58,265 nt of DNA from DAOTTI01 sp034437795 (GTDB lineage: Bacteria > Chloroflexota > UBA11872 > UBA12225), in assembly GCA_034437795.1 (NCBI GenBank), contig DAOTTI010000158.1, positions 1 to 58,265 of the forward strand, in the 5' to 3' direction. Both the position numbers and the translations under genes were made by a program. A model generated the notes under the pieces. It saw only the letters and a program-made list of their open reading frames with translations. It ran no database searches and was not told the origin of the DNA. This document shows, in pieces, positions 1 through 9,641 of the stretch. Numbering within the stretch: position 1 is the first letter of the stretch; every line of letters starts with the position of its first letter.

Positions 1-722
1 TGGGCGCCTTCCGTCGCCTGGCCGATGAGCGGGGCCTGCGCCTGATCGAGGACGCGGCGCAGGCCCATGGCGCCGCTTGGGCGGGCAGGCGAACCGGCAG
101 CGACGGTGTGGCCGACGCCACCACCTTTAGCTTCTACCCGGGCAAGAACCTGGGGGCGTACGGCGACGCTGGCGCGCTGGTGACGGCAGACGCCGGCCTG
201 GCGGACCGCGCGCGCCGCTTGGCCGACCACGGCCGCAGTGAGAAGTACACCCACGACCTGCTGGGCCACAACTACCGGCTGGATGGCCTGCAGGCGGCCG
301 TGCTCTCCGCCAAGCTGCCCCACCTGGAGACGTGGAACGAGTCCCGCCGGCGTCTGGCGCGGCGCTATGACCGGCTCCTGGCGCCGCTGGTGGAGCGGGG
401 CCTGATGCGCGTCGTCGAGCAGGCGCCGACCGCCGCCGGCGTCTACCACCTCTACGTCGTCCGCGTGCCCCAGCCACCGGCCGGCCCCGGGCGCGACGCC
501 GTACTCGGCGCGCTGCGCGCCCGCGGGATCGAGGCCCAGGTGCACTATCCGATCGCGCTGCATCGGCAGCCGGCGCTGGCCCGCCTGGGGTTCCGGCGGG
601 GCGCCTTCCCCGAGGCCGAGCGCGCCGCCGCCGAGGTGCTCTCCCTCCCGCTCTTTCCCCAGATGACTGAAGCGCAGCAGGACCGCGTGGTGGCGGCCCT
701 GCAGGAGACGCTGGGCGCGTAG
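1..722 (+). CDS. DegT/DnrJ/EryC1-family sugar aminotransferase (5' end outside window)
   Basis: PLP-dependent aminotransferase of the DegT/DnrJ/EryC1/StrS family, which aminates keto-sugar nucleotides during surface glycan synthesis. The reading frame is open from base 3, so the N-terminus lies outside the window. Visible family hallmarks are LIEDAAQAHGA (PLP contacts), FSFYPGKNLGAYGDAGA with the Schiff-base lysine, and the downstream HNYRLDGLQAAVL block. The C-terminal part has the usual VHYPIALHRQPA segment and ends in a short helix. It is followed after 89 bp by asnB on the same strand, and the whole downstream locus is glycan-related. The exact sugar substrate cannot be read from the sequence. 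Family assignment is secure. Confidence 0.93.
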   Translation, partial: GAFRRLADERGLRLIEDAAQAHGAAWAGRRTGSDGVADATTFSFYPGKNLGAYGDAGALVTADAGLADRARRLADHGRSEKYTHDLLGHNYRLDGLQAAVLSAKLPHLETWNESRRRLARRYDRLLAPLVERGLMRVVEQAPTAAGVYHLYVVRVPQPPAGPGRDAVLGALRARGIEAQVHYPIALHRQPALARLGFRRGAFPEAERAAAEVLSLPLFPQMTEAQQDRVVAALQETLGA

Positions 723-811
723 ACCAGAGTAGACCAACGACGTACGACGCAGGACCGAAGCCGGCCGGTTGGATCCGTCCTTCGTCGTCTATCCTTCGTC
801 CATCGACCGAC

Positions 812-2788
<1,977 letters not shown>

Positions 2789-2801
2789 GGGGGCCGCGAC
2801 C

Positions 2802-2903
2802 ATGATCCAGAGCATGATCGAGACTACGATCGAGATCGACAGCGGTGCTGCCCCTGCTGGCCCCGTTGACGGCTCCCAGCCGCCGGCGGAGGTGCGGCCA
2901 TGA
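2802..2903 (+). CDS. possible 33-residue leader ORF coupled to the glycosyltransferase
   Basis: A short open frame starts 13 bp after asnB and ends with TGA overlapping the ATG of the glycosyltransferase gene (ATGA at 2900-2903). Its N-terminus (MIQSMIETTIEID) resembles the start of the downstream protein (MIEIEN). It could therefore be a translational-coupling leader, a decayed duplicate of that start, or chance. No conserved domain is recognisable. Low confidence. Confidence 0.2.
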   Translation: MIQSMIETTIEIDSGAAPAGPVDGSQPPAEVRP

Positions 2904-3862
2904 TCGAGATCGAGAACGGCTCCACCCCCGTCGCGCTGGCTGGCGCGGACGCGTCGCTCGATGGGCGCGCCCTGGCCCACGGCTTCTCCGTGGTGATCCC
3001 CGCCGTGAACGAAGAGGCCGCCGTGGGGACCGTCGTCCGGCGCGTCCACGAGGTGATGCAGGCGACCGGTGAGCCGTACGAGGTGATCGTGGTCGACGAC
3101 GGCTCCACCGATCGCACCGCTGAGGAGGCCCGCACGGCCGGCGCCACCGTGATCCAGCACCCGGTCAATGCCGGCTACGGCGCCGGCCTCAAGACCGGCA
3201 TCCTGCACGCCCAGTACGACCACATCATCATTACCGACGCCGACGGCACCTACCCCGTGGAGCGCATCCCCGACCTGATGGCGTACGCCGGCCGTTTTGA
3301 CATGGTCGTCGGGGCGCGCCAGGGCAAGTACTACCGCGAGTCGTTCATCAAGGAGCCGTCGCGCCTGGTGTTCGCCGCCCTGGTCGCCTTCGTGACCGGC
3401 CAGCGCATTCCGGACGTCAACAGCGGCCTGCGCGTGTTCCGCACCGCGCTGGCGCGCCAGTATTTCCACATCATCTCCCAGGGCTTCTCCTTCACCACCA
3501 CCATCACCCTGGCCGCGCTCTCCAACGGCTATTTCGTCAAGTACGTGCCGATCGAGTACCACCGGCGCATCGGCAAGAGCAAGGTCAAGCTGCTGCGTGA
3601 CGTCCCGCGCACCACCCAGATCATCCTGCAGGCCATCGTCTACTACAACCCGATCAAGCTCTTCCTGGTCTTTGCCCTGGCCAGCCTGGCGCTGGCCCTG
3701 GTCTGCTGGCTGCTGTACGCCGTCACGCGGGACGTCGCGGCCGGCGTGGCCGCCGCCCTCTTCTCGGTCTCGGTGGTGCACTTCATCGCCATCGGTCTGC
3801 TGGCCGACCTCATCCGCGTGCGCAACATCCCGCGGGCGCCCACGCTCACCAGCCAGCGTTAG
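2900..3862 (+). CDS. family 2 glycosyltransferase, DPM1-like, membrane-anchored
   Basis: GT-A fold glycosyltransferase resembling dolichyl/polyprenyl-phosphate mannosyltransferases, which load a sugar onto a lipid carrier at the cytoplasmic membrane face. SVVIPAVNEE opens the catalytic domain near residue 30. VVDDGST (65-70) binds the nucleotide, and DAD at 113-115 is the metal-binding DxD. The C-terminus carries two hydrophobic segments (around 252-272 and 278-300), as in membrane-bound DPM homologues. GGAGG lies 7 bases before the chosen ATG. The gene follows asnB and precedes a GDP-fucose synthase-like gene, consistent with lipid-linked sugar assembly. The donor sugar is not determined. 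Confidence 0.9.
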   Translation: MIEIENGSTPVALAGADASLDGRALAHGFSVVIPAVNEEAAVGTVVRRVHEVMQATGEPYEVIVVDDGSTDRTAEEARTAGATVIQHPVNAGYGAGLKTGILHAQYDHIIITDADGTYPVERIPDLMAYAGRFDMVVGARQGKYYRESFIKEPSRLVFAALVAFVTGQRIPDVNSGLRVFRTALARQYFHIISQGFSFTTTITLAALSNGYFVKYVPIEYHRRIGKSKVKLLRDVPRTTQIILQAIVYYNPIKLFLVFALASLALALVCWLLYAVTRDVAAGVAAALFSVSVVHFIAIGLLADLIRVRNIPRAPTLTSQR

Positions 3863-3887
3863 AGAGACGGCACGAGGTCTACGTCAC

Positions 3888-4892
3888 ATGGCGGTAGCTA
3901 GTCCATTGAGCAGCGCGCGCATCGTCGTCACCGGCGGGGCCGGGTTCCTGGGGCGCCACGTCGTGGCCGAGCTTCGGCAGCGGGGCTGCCGTGACGTGTT
4001 CGTTCCCCGCAGCGCCGGCTATGACCTGCGCACCGAGGACGCGGTCCGCCGCCTCTACCACGAGCACCGGCCGGACATCGTCATTCATCTGGCCGCCGTC
4101 GTGGGGGGCATCGGCGCCAACCGCGCCAATCCCGGGACCTTCTTCTACGACAACCTGATGATGGGTACGCTCCTGCTTGAGCATGCGCGGCGAGCCGGTG
4201 TGGCCAAGTTCGTCGGCATCGGCACGATCTGCAGCTACCCCAAGTGGACGCCCGTCCCCTTCCGCGAAGAATCCCTGTGGGACGGCTATCCGGAGGAGAC
4301 CAATGCGCCGTATGGCCTGGCCAAGAAGATGCTGCTGGTGCAGGCGCAGGCCTACCGCCAGCAGTACGGCATGAACGCCATCTATCTCATGCCGACCAAC
4401 CTGTACGGCCCCGCCGACCACTTCGGACCGGACGGGCACGTCATCCCCATGCTCATCGCACGGTACTTCGACGCGCTGGAGACGGGGGCCACGGAGGTGG
4501 TGGCCTGGGGCGACGGCACCCCCACCCGCGAGTTCCTCTACGTCGCCGACGCCGCCGAGGGGATCGTGGCCGCCACGGAGCGGTACGACGGGGCAGAGCC
4601 GGTCAACCTCGGCTCGGGGGAGGAGATCAGCATCCGTGAGCTGACCGAGCGCATCGCCCGCGAGGTGGGCTTCCACGGGCGGATCACCTGGGACACCAGC
4701 AAGCCAAACGGTCAGCCACGGCGCTGCCTGGACACGTCGCGAGCGGCCGCCTGCTTTGGCTGGCGGGCGCGCACCCCGTTCGACGACGGCCTGCGCCGGA
4801 CGGTGGAGTGGTATCGCGCCGAGCGCGCGGCGGGGCGCTACTGGGGCGCCGCACCCCCGTCGACCGCGCCCCTGCCGGCCGTGGCCGGCTGA
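3888..4892 (+). CDS. fcl: GDP-L-fucose synthase-like NAD(P)-dependent epimerase/reductase
   Basis: Extended short-chain dehydrogenase that most resembles GDP-L-fucose synthase, the enzyme converting GDP-4-keto-6-deoxymannose to GDP-L-fucose. The Rossmann motif TGGAGFLG lies at residues 15-22. The catalytic set is S116 (in TICSYPK), Y142 and K146 (YGLAK). The LYGPADHFGPDGHVIPMLI and TREFLYVADAAEG blocks are characteristic of this subgroup. The start at ATG 3888 gives a 334-residue protein, the usual length. An open frame continues upstream, but it overlaps the preceding glycosyltransferase and lacks homology. No GDP-mannose dehydratase is in the window, so the upstream substrate supply must lie elsewhere. 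Confidence 0.88.
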   Translation: MAVASPLSSARIVVTGGAGFLGRHVVAELRQRGCRDVFVPRSAGYDLRTEDAVRRLYHEHRPDIVIHLAAVVGGIGANRANPGTFFYDNLMMGTLLLEHARRAGVAKFVGIGTICSYPKWTPVPFREESLWDGYPEETNAPYGLAKKMLLVQAQAYRQQYGMNAIYLMPTNLYGPADHFGPDGHVIPMLIARYFDALETGATEVVAWGDGTPTREFLYVADAAEGIVAATERYDGAEPVNLGSGEEISIRELTERIAREVGFHGRITWDTSKPNGQPRRCLDTSRAAACFGWRARTPFDDGLRRTVEWYRAERAAGRYWGAAPPSTAPLPAVAG

Positions 4893-4921
4893 CGCCTCTC
4901 TCACTCTGGGGGTGCCTCGGT

Positions 4922-4956
4922 TCGCTCTCCCTTATGGGTGAGGGCTCCCCTGGTGG
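4922..4956. repeat. diverged copy of the CTCTCCC/GGGAGAG dispersed repeat
   Basis: Short stretch reading GCTCTCCCTTATGGGTGAGGG followed by GCTCCCC. It resembles the centre of the palindromic repeat found at ten other intergenic places in this window, but the right arm is degenerate. It lies between the convergent epimerase gene and the lipoprotein gene. Confidence 0.5.
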
Positions 4957-5001
4957 AAAATCGGCCATGCGGCGTGGCGCCGCTGCGCCGGCCCGATGTC
5001 G

Positions 5002-5766
5002 TCAGGTCCGCACCGGGCGGCGGACGTAGACGAGGTCCCGCAGGCGCATGGTGCCCCCGTGCAGCGGGTCGGTGCGGGTCTCGCCGAAGGCGACGCGGGC
5101 CAGGGGCGGGACGCCGTCCCGTGTCCAGATAGTGCTCCCGTCTAGGCTGAGGTCGAGGCGCGCGCCGGCCAGGCGCAGGCGCCAGAAGTGCGTCCCCCCG
5201 TGGCCAACCAGGCGCGAGACCGACTCGCTCACGCCGCCGCCGGGCCGTTCGGTATCGTGGAATACCTGGATGTCGAACGGCGTGGCCTGGATCAGGATCG
5301 CCCCAGGCTCGGCGCTGAACCGCAGCTCGCAGACGATGAAGTACCGGTGCTCAAGCGTGATCGCCCCCTCCCACAATAGGTCCTCGATCTGGCCCGGCGC
5401 GGCGTCTAGCAGGGGCGTGAAGGGCAGGCGTGGCGAGGCCCAGGCGCGCCGGCCCGGCACGCTGGTGATCCGCAGGGTCCCGCCTTCGATCGCCACGGCG
5501 GCCGGCGGCTCCGCCTCCACCATCCACGGCGAGTCGGGCGCGCCTAGCGGCGCAGCCGCCTGTCCTGTGAGCAAGGCATGGAAGACCACCGACCGGTCAG
5601 CCGGCGCCGCCGGCGGCTGGAGCCGGTCGGGGATGGCGCACCCGCTCAGCGCCGCCGCGCCCAGCAGGAGACGCCGGCTGATCCGGCCAGGCCAGCGGCG
5701 TAGGCCCGGCCGCTCGCTGGCGGGGTCAGCCCTGCCGTAATGGGTGGCGGCTCGGCCACTGGCCAT
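5002..5766 (-). CDS. predicted lipoprotein with lectin/LamG-like beta domain
   Basis: Not assigned to a named family. The N-terminal leader has SRRLLLGAAALSGC, a twin-arginine-like, lipobox-containing signal with the modified Cys near residue 43. The mature part (about 210 residues) is beta-rich. Segments such as LRITSVPGRRAWASPR, FIVCELRFSAEPGAILIQ, HFWRLRLAGARLDLSLDGSTIW and a closing MRLRDLVYVRR look like the concanavalin-like (LamG/DUF1349) folds that bind sugars. That fold assignment is inference. It is encoded against the flanking glycan genes, with its own start close to the divergent glycosyltransferase at 5846. Confidence 0.7.
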   Translation of the reverse strand: MASGRAATHYGRADPASERPGLRRWPGRISRRLLLGAAALSGCAIPDRLQPPAAPADRSVVFHALLTGQAAAPLGAPDSPWMVEAEPPAAVAIEGGTLRITSVPGRRAWASPRLPFTPLLDAAPGQIEDLLWEGAITLEHRYFIVCELRFSAEPGAILIQATPFDIQVFHDTERPGGGVSESVSRLVGHGGTHFWRLRLAGARLDLSLDGSTIWTRDGVPPLARVAFGETRTDPLHGGTMRLRDLVYVRRPVRT

Positions 5767-5845
5767 GGTCTCGGTTATCTCGCTTGGGCATCATCCGCAG
5801 GGGCGCTCCCTGCGGCACCTGGTCTGAACTGGGTATGAACCGGCT

Positions 5846-7015
5846 ATGAAACGGATCCGGATCTGCCGCGTCATCGCCCGCCTCAACGTCGGCGGCCCCG
5901 CGGTGCACCTCCTCCAGCTCACCGCCGGCCTCGATCCAGACCGCTTCGAGCAGGTCATCGTCACCGGGCTCGAAGGGCCGGGTGAGGCCAGCATGCTGCC
6001 TGTGGCGCGGGCGCAGGGCATCGCGCCAATCGTCATCCCGCAGCTCGGGCGTGAGCTCTCCGCCCGCAACGACGCGATCGCCCTGGTCACACTGTACCGG
6101 CTCTTCCGGCGCCTGCGCCCGCACATCGTGGAGACGCACACCGCCAAGGCCGGCACGCTCGGCCGGCTGGCGGCGCTCATAGCCGGCGTGCCGGTGCGGG
6201 TCCACGTCTTCCACGGGCACGTCTTCCACGGCTACTTCAGCCCCGCCCGCACGCGCCTGTTCCTGGAGATTGAGCGGGCGCTCGCCCGCGCCACCACGCG
6301 CATCATCGCCCTGGGGGACGTGCAGCGGCGCGAGCTGCTGGCCTACGGGGTCGGCACGCCCGAGACCGTGGTGTCCATCCCGCTGGGCTTTCGGCTGCAG
6401 CCGTTCATGGAGGCCGAACGCTGGCGTGGGGCCCTGCGCGCCGAGCTCGGGCTGCCATTGGAGCCGGAGCAGGCGCCCCTGGTCGGCATCGTCGGGCGGC
6501 TGGTACCGATCAAAGCGCACGAGGTCTTCCTGACGGCCGCGCGCCACATCCTCGACCAGCTTCCTCAAGCGCACTTCCTGGTGGTGGGTGGCGGGGAGCG
6601 CGAGGCCCAGCTCCAAGCCCTGGCGGCCGATCTGAAGCTAGGTAGCCACGTCCACTTCCTGGGCTGGCGCTCCGATACCCCGCGGATCTATGCCGACCTG
6701 GACCTGGTGGTCCTGACCTCGGACAACGAGGGCATGCCGACGTCGATCATCGAGGCCATGGCCGCCGGCCGGCCGGTCGTGGCCACCGACGTGGGTGGGG
6801 TGCGCAGCCTGGTCCGGCACGAGCAGACCGGCCTGCTGGTGCCGAAGCGGGACGCGGCCGCCGTGGCCGGCGCCTGCCTGCGCCTGCTGCGCGACGCGGA
6901 TCGCCGGCGCGAGCTGGGCCGCGCCGCGCGCGCCGCCGCCTTCCCTGAGTACGACCTCTCAACCCTTCTCGCCAGGATGACCGACTTCTATACCAGGCTC
7001 GTGTCCCTCGGCTGA
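5846..7015 (+). CDS. GT-B glycosyltransferase (family 1/4)
   Basis: Retaining-type glycosyltransferase with two Rossmann-like domains. The N-terminal acceptor domain begins RICRVIARLNVGGPAVHL and contains VETHTAKAGTLGRLAA and VHVFHGHVFHGYFS. The C-terminal donor domain carries VGIVGRLVPIKAH, FLVVGGGERE and the signature SDNEGMPTSIIEAMAAGRPVVATDVGG near residues 290-317, whose spaced glutamates bind the nucleotide sugar. It has 389 residues, no signal and no membrane segment, so it works on the cytoplasmic face. It directly precedes the WecA-like gene, suggesting that it extends the lipid-linked first sugar. The specific sugar is unknown. Confidence 0.92.
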   Translation: MKRIRICRVIARLNVGGPAVHLLQLTAGLDPDRFEQVIVTGLEGPGEASMLPVARAQGIAPIVIPQLGRELSARNDAIALVTLYRLFRRLRPHIVETHTAKAGTLGRLAALIAGVPVRVHVFHGHVFHGYFSPARTRLFLEIERALARATTRIIALGDVQRRELLAYGVGTPETVVSIPLGFRLQPFMEAERWRGALRAELGLPLEPEQAPLVGIVGRLVPIKAHEVFLTAARHILDQLPQAHFLVVGGGEREAQLQALAADLKLGSHVHFLGWRSDTPRIYADLDLVVLTSDNEGMPTSIIEAMAAGRPVVATDVGGVRSLVRHEQTGLLVPKRDAAAVAGACLRLLRDADRRRELGRAARAAAFPEYDLSTLLARMTDFYTRLVSLG

Positions 7016-7157
7016 CCGCCGCGCAGGGGCCGCGCCAGGCAGGCCGCTGCTCCTGCTCCCAAGCCCTTCTCGCATGGCCGGCGGACGGGACAGGTCCAGG
7101 TCTGCTACCGCGCGTTCCCTGGCCCGTTCTGTAAGCGAGTCGCTACAGTCAGCGGGC

Positions 7158-8237
7158 ATGCACGCCACGATGCAGTACATGCTGGTCTACCTGACCGTCT
7201 TCGGTGTGGCGCTGGCCGCGTCGCTGATCGGCACGCCCGTCGTGCGCCGGCTGGCCTATCGCTGGGGCGTGCTGGACCAGCCCAGCCACCGCAAGGTCCA
7301 TCTCACCCCCACCCCCCTACTGGGGGGCCTGGCGGTGTACGCCGGCTTCTGGCTGGGCGTGCTCATGGTCAGCCGGTTCGAGGTGGCCGCGCCGGAGGTC
7401 TTCCTGCCGGCGACCACACGTGAGCTGAGCGCCATCTTCGCTGGCTCGCTGGTGCTGATGCTGGTCGGCCTTGCCGACGACAAGCTGGGGGGCTTGCCTC
7501 CCAGAGCGAAGCTGGCGGGGCAGTTGCTGGCCGCGGGCATCGCTACCTGGGGCGGGCTCCAGCTCCACATCTTCGAGCTGCGCCTGCTGGACGTGCCCCT
7601 GACCTTGCTCTGGATTGTGGGGCTCAGCAACGCCATCAACCTGCTCGACAACATGGACGGGCTGTCCGCCGGGGCCACCGCCATCGCCGCTGTCTTCTTC
7701 TTTGCCATCGCCGCCGCCAACGGGCAGCTGCTGGTCGGGATCATGGCGCTGGCCCTGGCCGGCGCCTGCCTGGGCTTCCTGCGCTACAACTTCAACCCCG
7801 CCACCGTGTTCATGGGGGATACCGGCACCCTGTTCATGGGGTTCCTGCTGGCGACGATCGGCATCAAGCTGAAGGCGACCGGCCCCGCGTGGTGGAGCTT
7901 CGTCCTGGTGGTGGTCATCCTGGCCCTGCCCATCTTCGACACCAGCCTGGTCACCGCCTATCGCCTGTGGAAGGGCCGGCGGCTGGCCCAGGGCGGCAAG
8001 GACCACACCAGCCACCGCCTGGTGCGGCTGGGCCTGCCGCACCGTGAAGCGGTGCTGGTGCTCTACGCCGCCTCCATCGTTGCGGGGATCCTGGCGCTGC
8101 TGCTGGCCCGCGGCGGGCAGTCCCTGGGAGCGGTCGTGGCCGTACCGGCCCTGATCCTGGCGCTCGGCGCCGGCCTCTTCCTCGCCCGCGTGGACACCGA
8201 GGCCCGCCCGCCGCCGGTCGTGGACCAACGTAAATGA
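7158..8237 (+). CDS. MraY/WecA-family polyprenyl-phosphate sugar-1-phosphate transferase
   Basis: Integral membrane enzyme that transfers a sugar-1-phosphate (often GlcNAc-1-P) from a UDP-sugar onto undecaprenyl phosphate, starting a glycan chain. The family motifs are clear: ADDKLGGLPPRAKL, NAINLLDNMDGLSAG with catalytic Asp residues, and FMGDTGTLFMGF. A basic cytoplasmic loop (RLWKGRRLAQGGKDHTSHRL) contains the HxxxHRL-like site. About ten hydrophobic helices span the sequence. I chose ATG 7158; the frame extends upstream to 7074, but that stretch is Arg/Ser-rich and unlike the family, and 7170 is another possible start. WecA-like rather than MraY-like given the glycan context. Confidence 0.9.
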   Translation: MHATMQYMLVYLTVFGVALAASLIGTPVVRRLAYRWGVLDQPSHRKVHLTPTPLLGGLAVYAGFWLGVLMVSRFEVAAPEVFLPATTRELSAIFAGSLVLMLVGLADDKLGGLPPRAKLAGQLLAAGIATWGGLQLHIFELRLLDVPLTLLWIVGLSNAINLLDNMDGLSAGATAIAAVFFFAIAAANGQLLVGIMALALAGACLGFLRYNFNPATVFMGDTGTLFMGFLLATIGIKLKATGPAWWSFVLVVVILALPIFDTSLVTAYRLWKGRRLAQGGKDHTSHRLVRLGLPHREAVLVLYAASIVAGILALLLARGGQSLGAVVAVPALILALGAGLFLARVDTEARPPPVVDQRK

Positions 8238-8340
8238 GGCGGTACACCGGCCTGGCCGTTGACCTCCTGGCCCGGTGCTCGTCGCGGTCGAGCTGCGGGC
8301 CCGGGGCTGGCCGTGAACGAATGTAGGTGAGGCGGTACGC
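8220..8340 (+). repeat. 28-bp imperfect direct repeat bracketing a gene end
   Basis: Bases 8220-8247 (the last codons and stop of the WecA-like gene) and 8313-8340 match at 22 of 28 positions, sharing TGAGGCGGTAC. The copies are 93 bp apart. The second copy lies in the intergenic region before the next membrane-protein gene. It may be a partial duplication of the gene end. Confidence 0.45.
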
Positions 8341-8366
8341 GCCTGCCCCCGGCTGATCTCCGTCAG

Positions 8367-9641
8367 GTGCTCTACGGTCCATCCACGCTGCCGCGAGCGT
8401 GCCGGTCCGCCGGGCTGAACCCGCCGTGGGCGCTGCTTCTGCTCGCCGGCTACGTCTTCCTGCGCGCGGCCCTGGGTGCCCTGCTCAATCCGCCGTTCAA
8501 CGGGCCAGACGAGGCCGGTCACGTCGAATACGTCCGCTCCTTTGTCGAGAGCGGCGGGCGCCACGTCACCGGCGTCGAGGCGCGCCAGTTCCCGACGTAT
8601 TACGCCCTGGCGGCGCTGCCCTGGCTGGCCACCAGCCACCTGGCGCTGGCGGAGCGTCTCCTCGCCCTGCGCCTCCTGTCGGCGGCGTCGGGCGTGGCGA
8701 CCACGGTCGCGGCGGCGCTGGCGGCGCACCTGCTCTGGCCCCATCGTCCCTTGCTGGCGCTGGCGGTGGCGGCGGTCGCCTCCCTGGCGCCCGGCAACCT
8801 CTATCTCCTGGCCAGCGTCAGCAACGACCCGCTGGCCATCGCCTTCGCCTCGTTCAGCATCCTGGCCGCGCTGCGCCTTGCCCTGCCTGGAGCGGACGCG
8901 CAGCGGGGCCCGTGCTCGCTGGTCTGGCTCGTTACGTCCACCCTGGCCATTGCCACCAAGCTCACCACCCTGCCGGTCGTGCTGGCTGGCGCTGGCGTGC
9001 TGCTCTGGCAGCACCGGCGGGAGGTGTGGCGCCGGCGGTGGGCGCGGGCGCTGCTGGGAGCCAGTGTGCTCGGGGGGCTCGCCGTCTACGCCGTCCTGCT
9101 CGCCCAGCACCCCACCACCTCGCTTGGCGCCTCCCTGGCGCGGTTCTGGCTGCTGGCCCTGGTGCGCGCGCCGGTGGCGTACTGGCAGCAGGGCGGCTTG
9201 GCGGAGTCGGTGCGCACCTTCTGGTATGGCTATGACTACGAGGTGGCCTGGCCCCCTGCGCTCGAGTCCGCGCTGGCCGTCGCGGTGCTCGGGACTGGCC
9301 TGGCGGCGCTTGCCGGCCTGGCGCTCAGGGGCAGGGAGGTCCCCGGCCTCCTGTGGGGGGCCGCCGCCGTGCAGGTGGCGCTGGTCGTGGGGCGCTACGG
9401 CTTCGGCGACGTGCTCCAGATCGCCATGGGTGGGGCGGGGCAGGCGAAGTCCTTTCTGCCGGCCATCGTGCCCCTTTCTATCCTCTTCGTCGCCGGGCTG
9501 GCGGGGGCGGGCGACCGCGCGGGGCTGCGCGACGATCGCTGGTTGCTCCTGGGGCTGCTGGCATGGCTGCTGGCCCTGGACGGGGTCAGCCTGGCGCTGG
9601 GCCTGTGGCACCATTACCGCTGGTCGCAGATCGGGTTCTGA
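8367..9641 (+). CDS. polytopic membrane protein, GT39/DUF2142-like
   Basis: A 424-residue membrane protein with about ten hydrophobic helices. The first extracytoplasmic loop contains PPFNGPDEAGHVEYV. This DE-containing loop resembles the acidic motif after the first helix of GT-C fold glycosyltransferases (PMT/ArnT/DUF2142), which transfer sugars from lipid carriers on the outer membrane face. SNDPLAIAF matches the later conserved loop of DUF2142-type proteins. The stop overlaps the start of the next membrane-protein gene (TGATG), so the two are probably translationally coupled. Catalytic activity is inferred, not shown. Confidence 0.75.
   Translation: MLYGPSTLPRACRSAGLNPPWALLLLAGYVFLRAALGALLNPPFNGPDEAGHVEYVRSFVESGGRHVTGVEARQFPTYYALAALPWLATSHLALAERLLALRLLSAASGVATTVAAALAAHLLWPHRPLLALAVAAVASLAPGNLYLLASVSNDPLAIAFASFSILAALRLALPGADAQRGPCSLVWLVTSTLAIATKLTTLPVVLAGAGVLLWQHRREVWRRRWARALLGASVLGGLAVYAVLLAQHPTTSLGASLARFWLLALVRAPVAYWQQGGLAESVRTFWYGYDYEVAWPPALESALAVAVLGTGLAALAGLALRGREVPGLLWGAAAVQVALVVGRYGFGDVLQIAMGGAGQAKSFLPAIVPLSILFVAGLAGAGDRAGLRDDRWLLLGLLAWLLALDGVSLALGLWHHYRWSQIGF

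Noticed and set aside
7317..9614. Very long open frame on the minus strand (765 codons)
   Set aside because: It lies opposite two clear membrane-protein genes, is rich in Gln/Arg/Gly/His with no domain, and is explained by high GC content removing stop codons.
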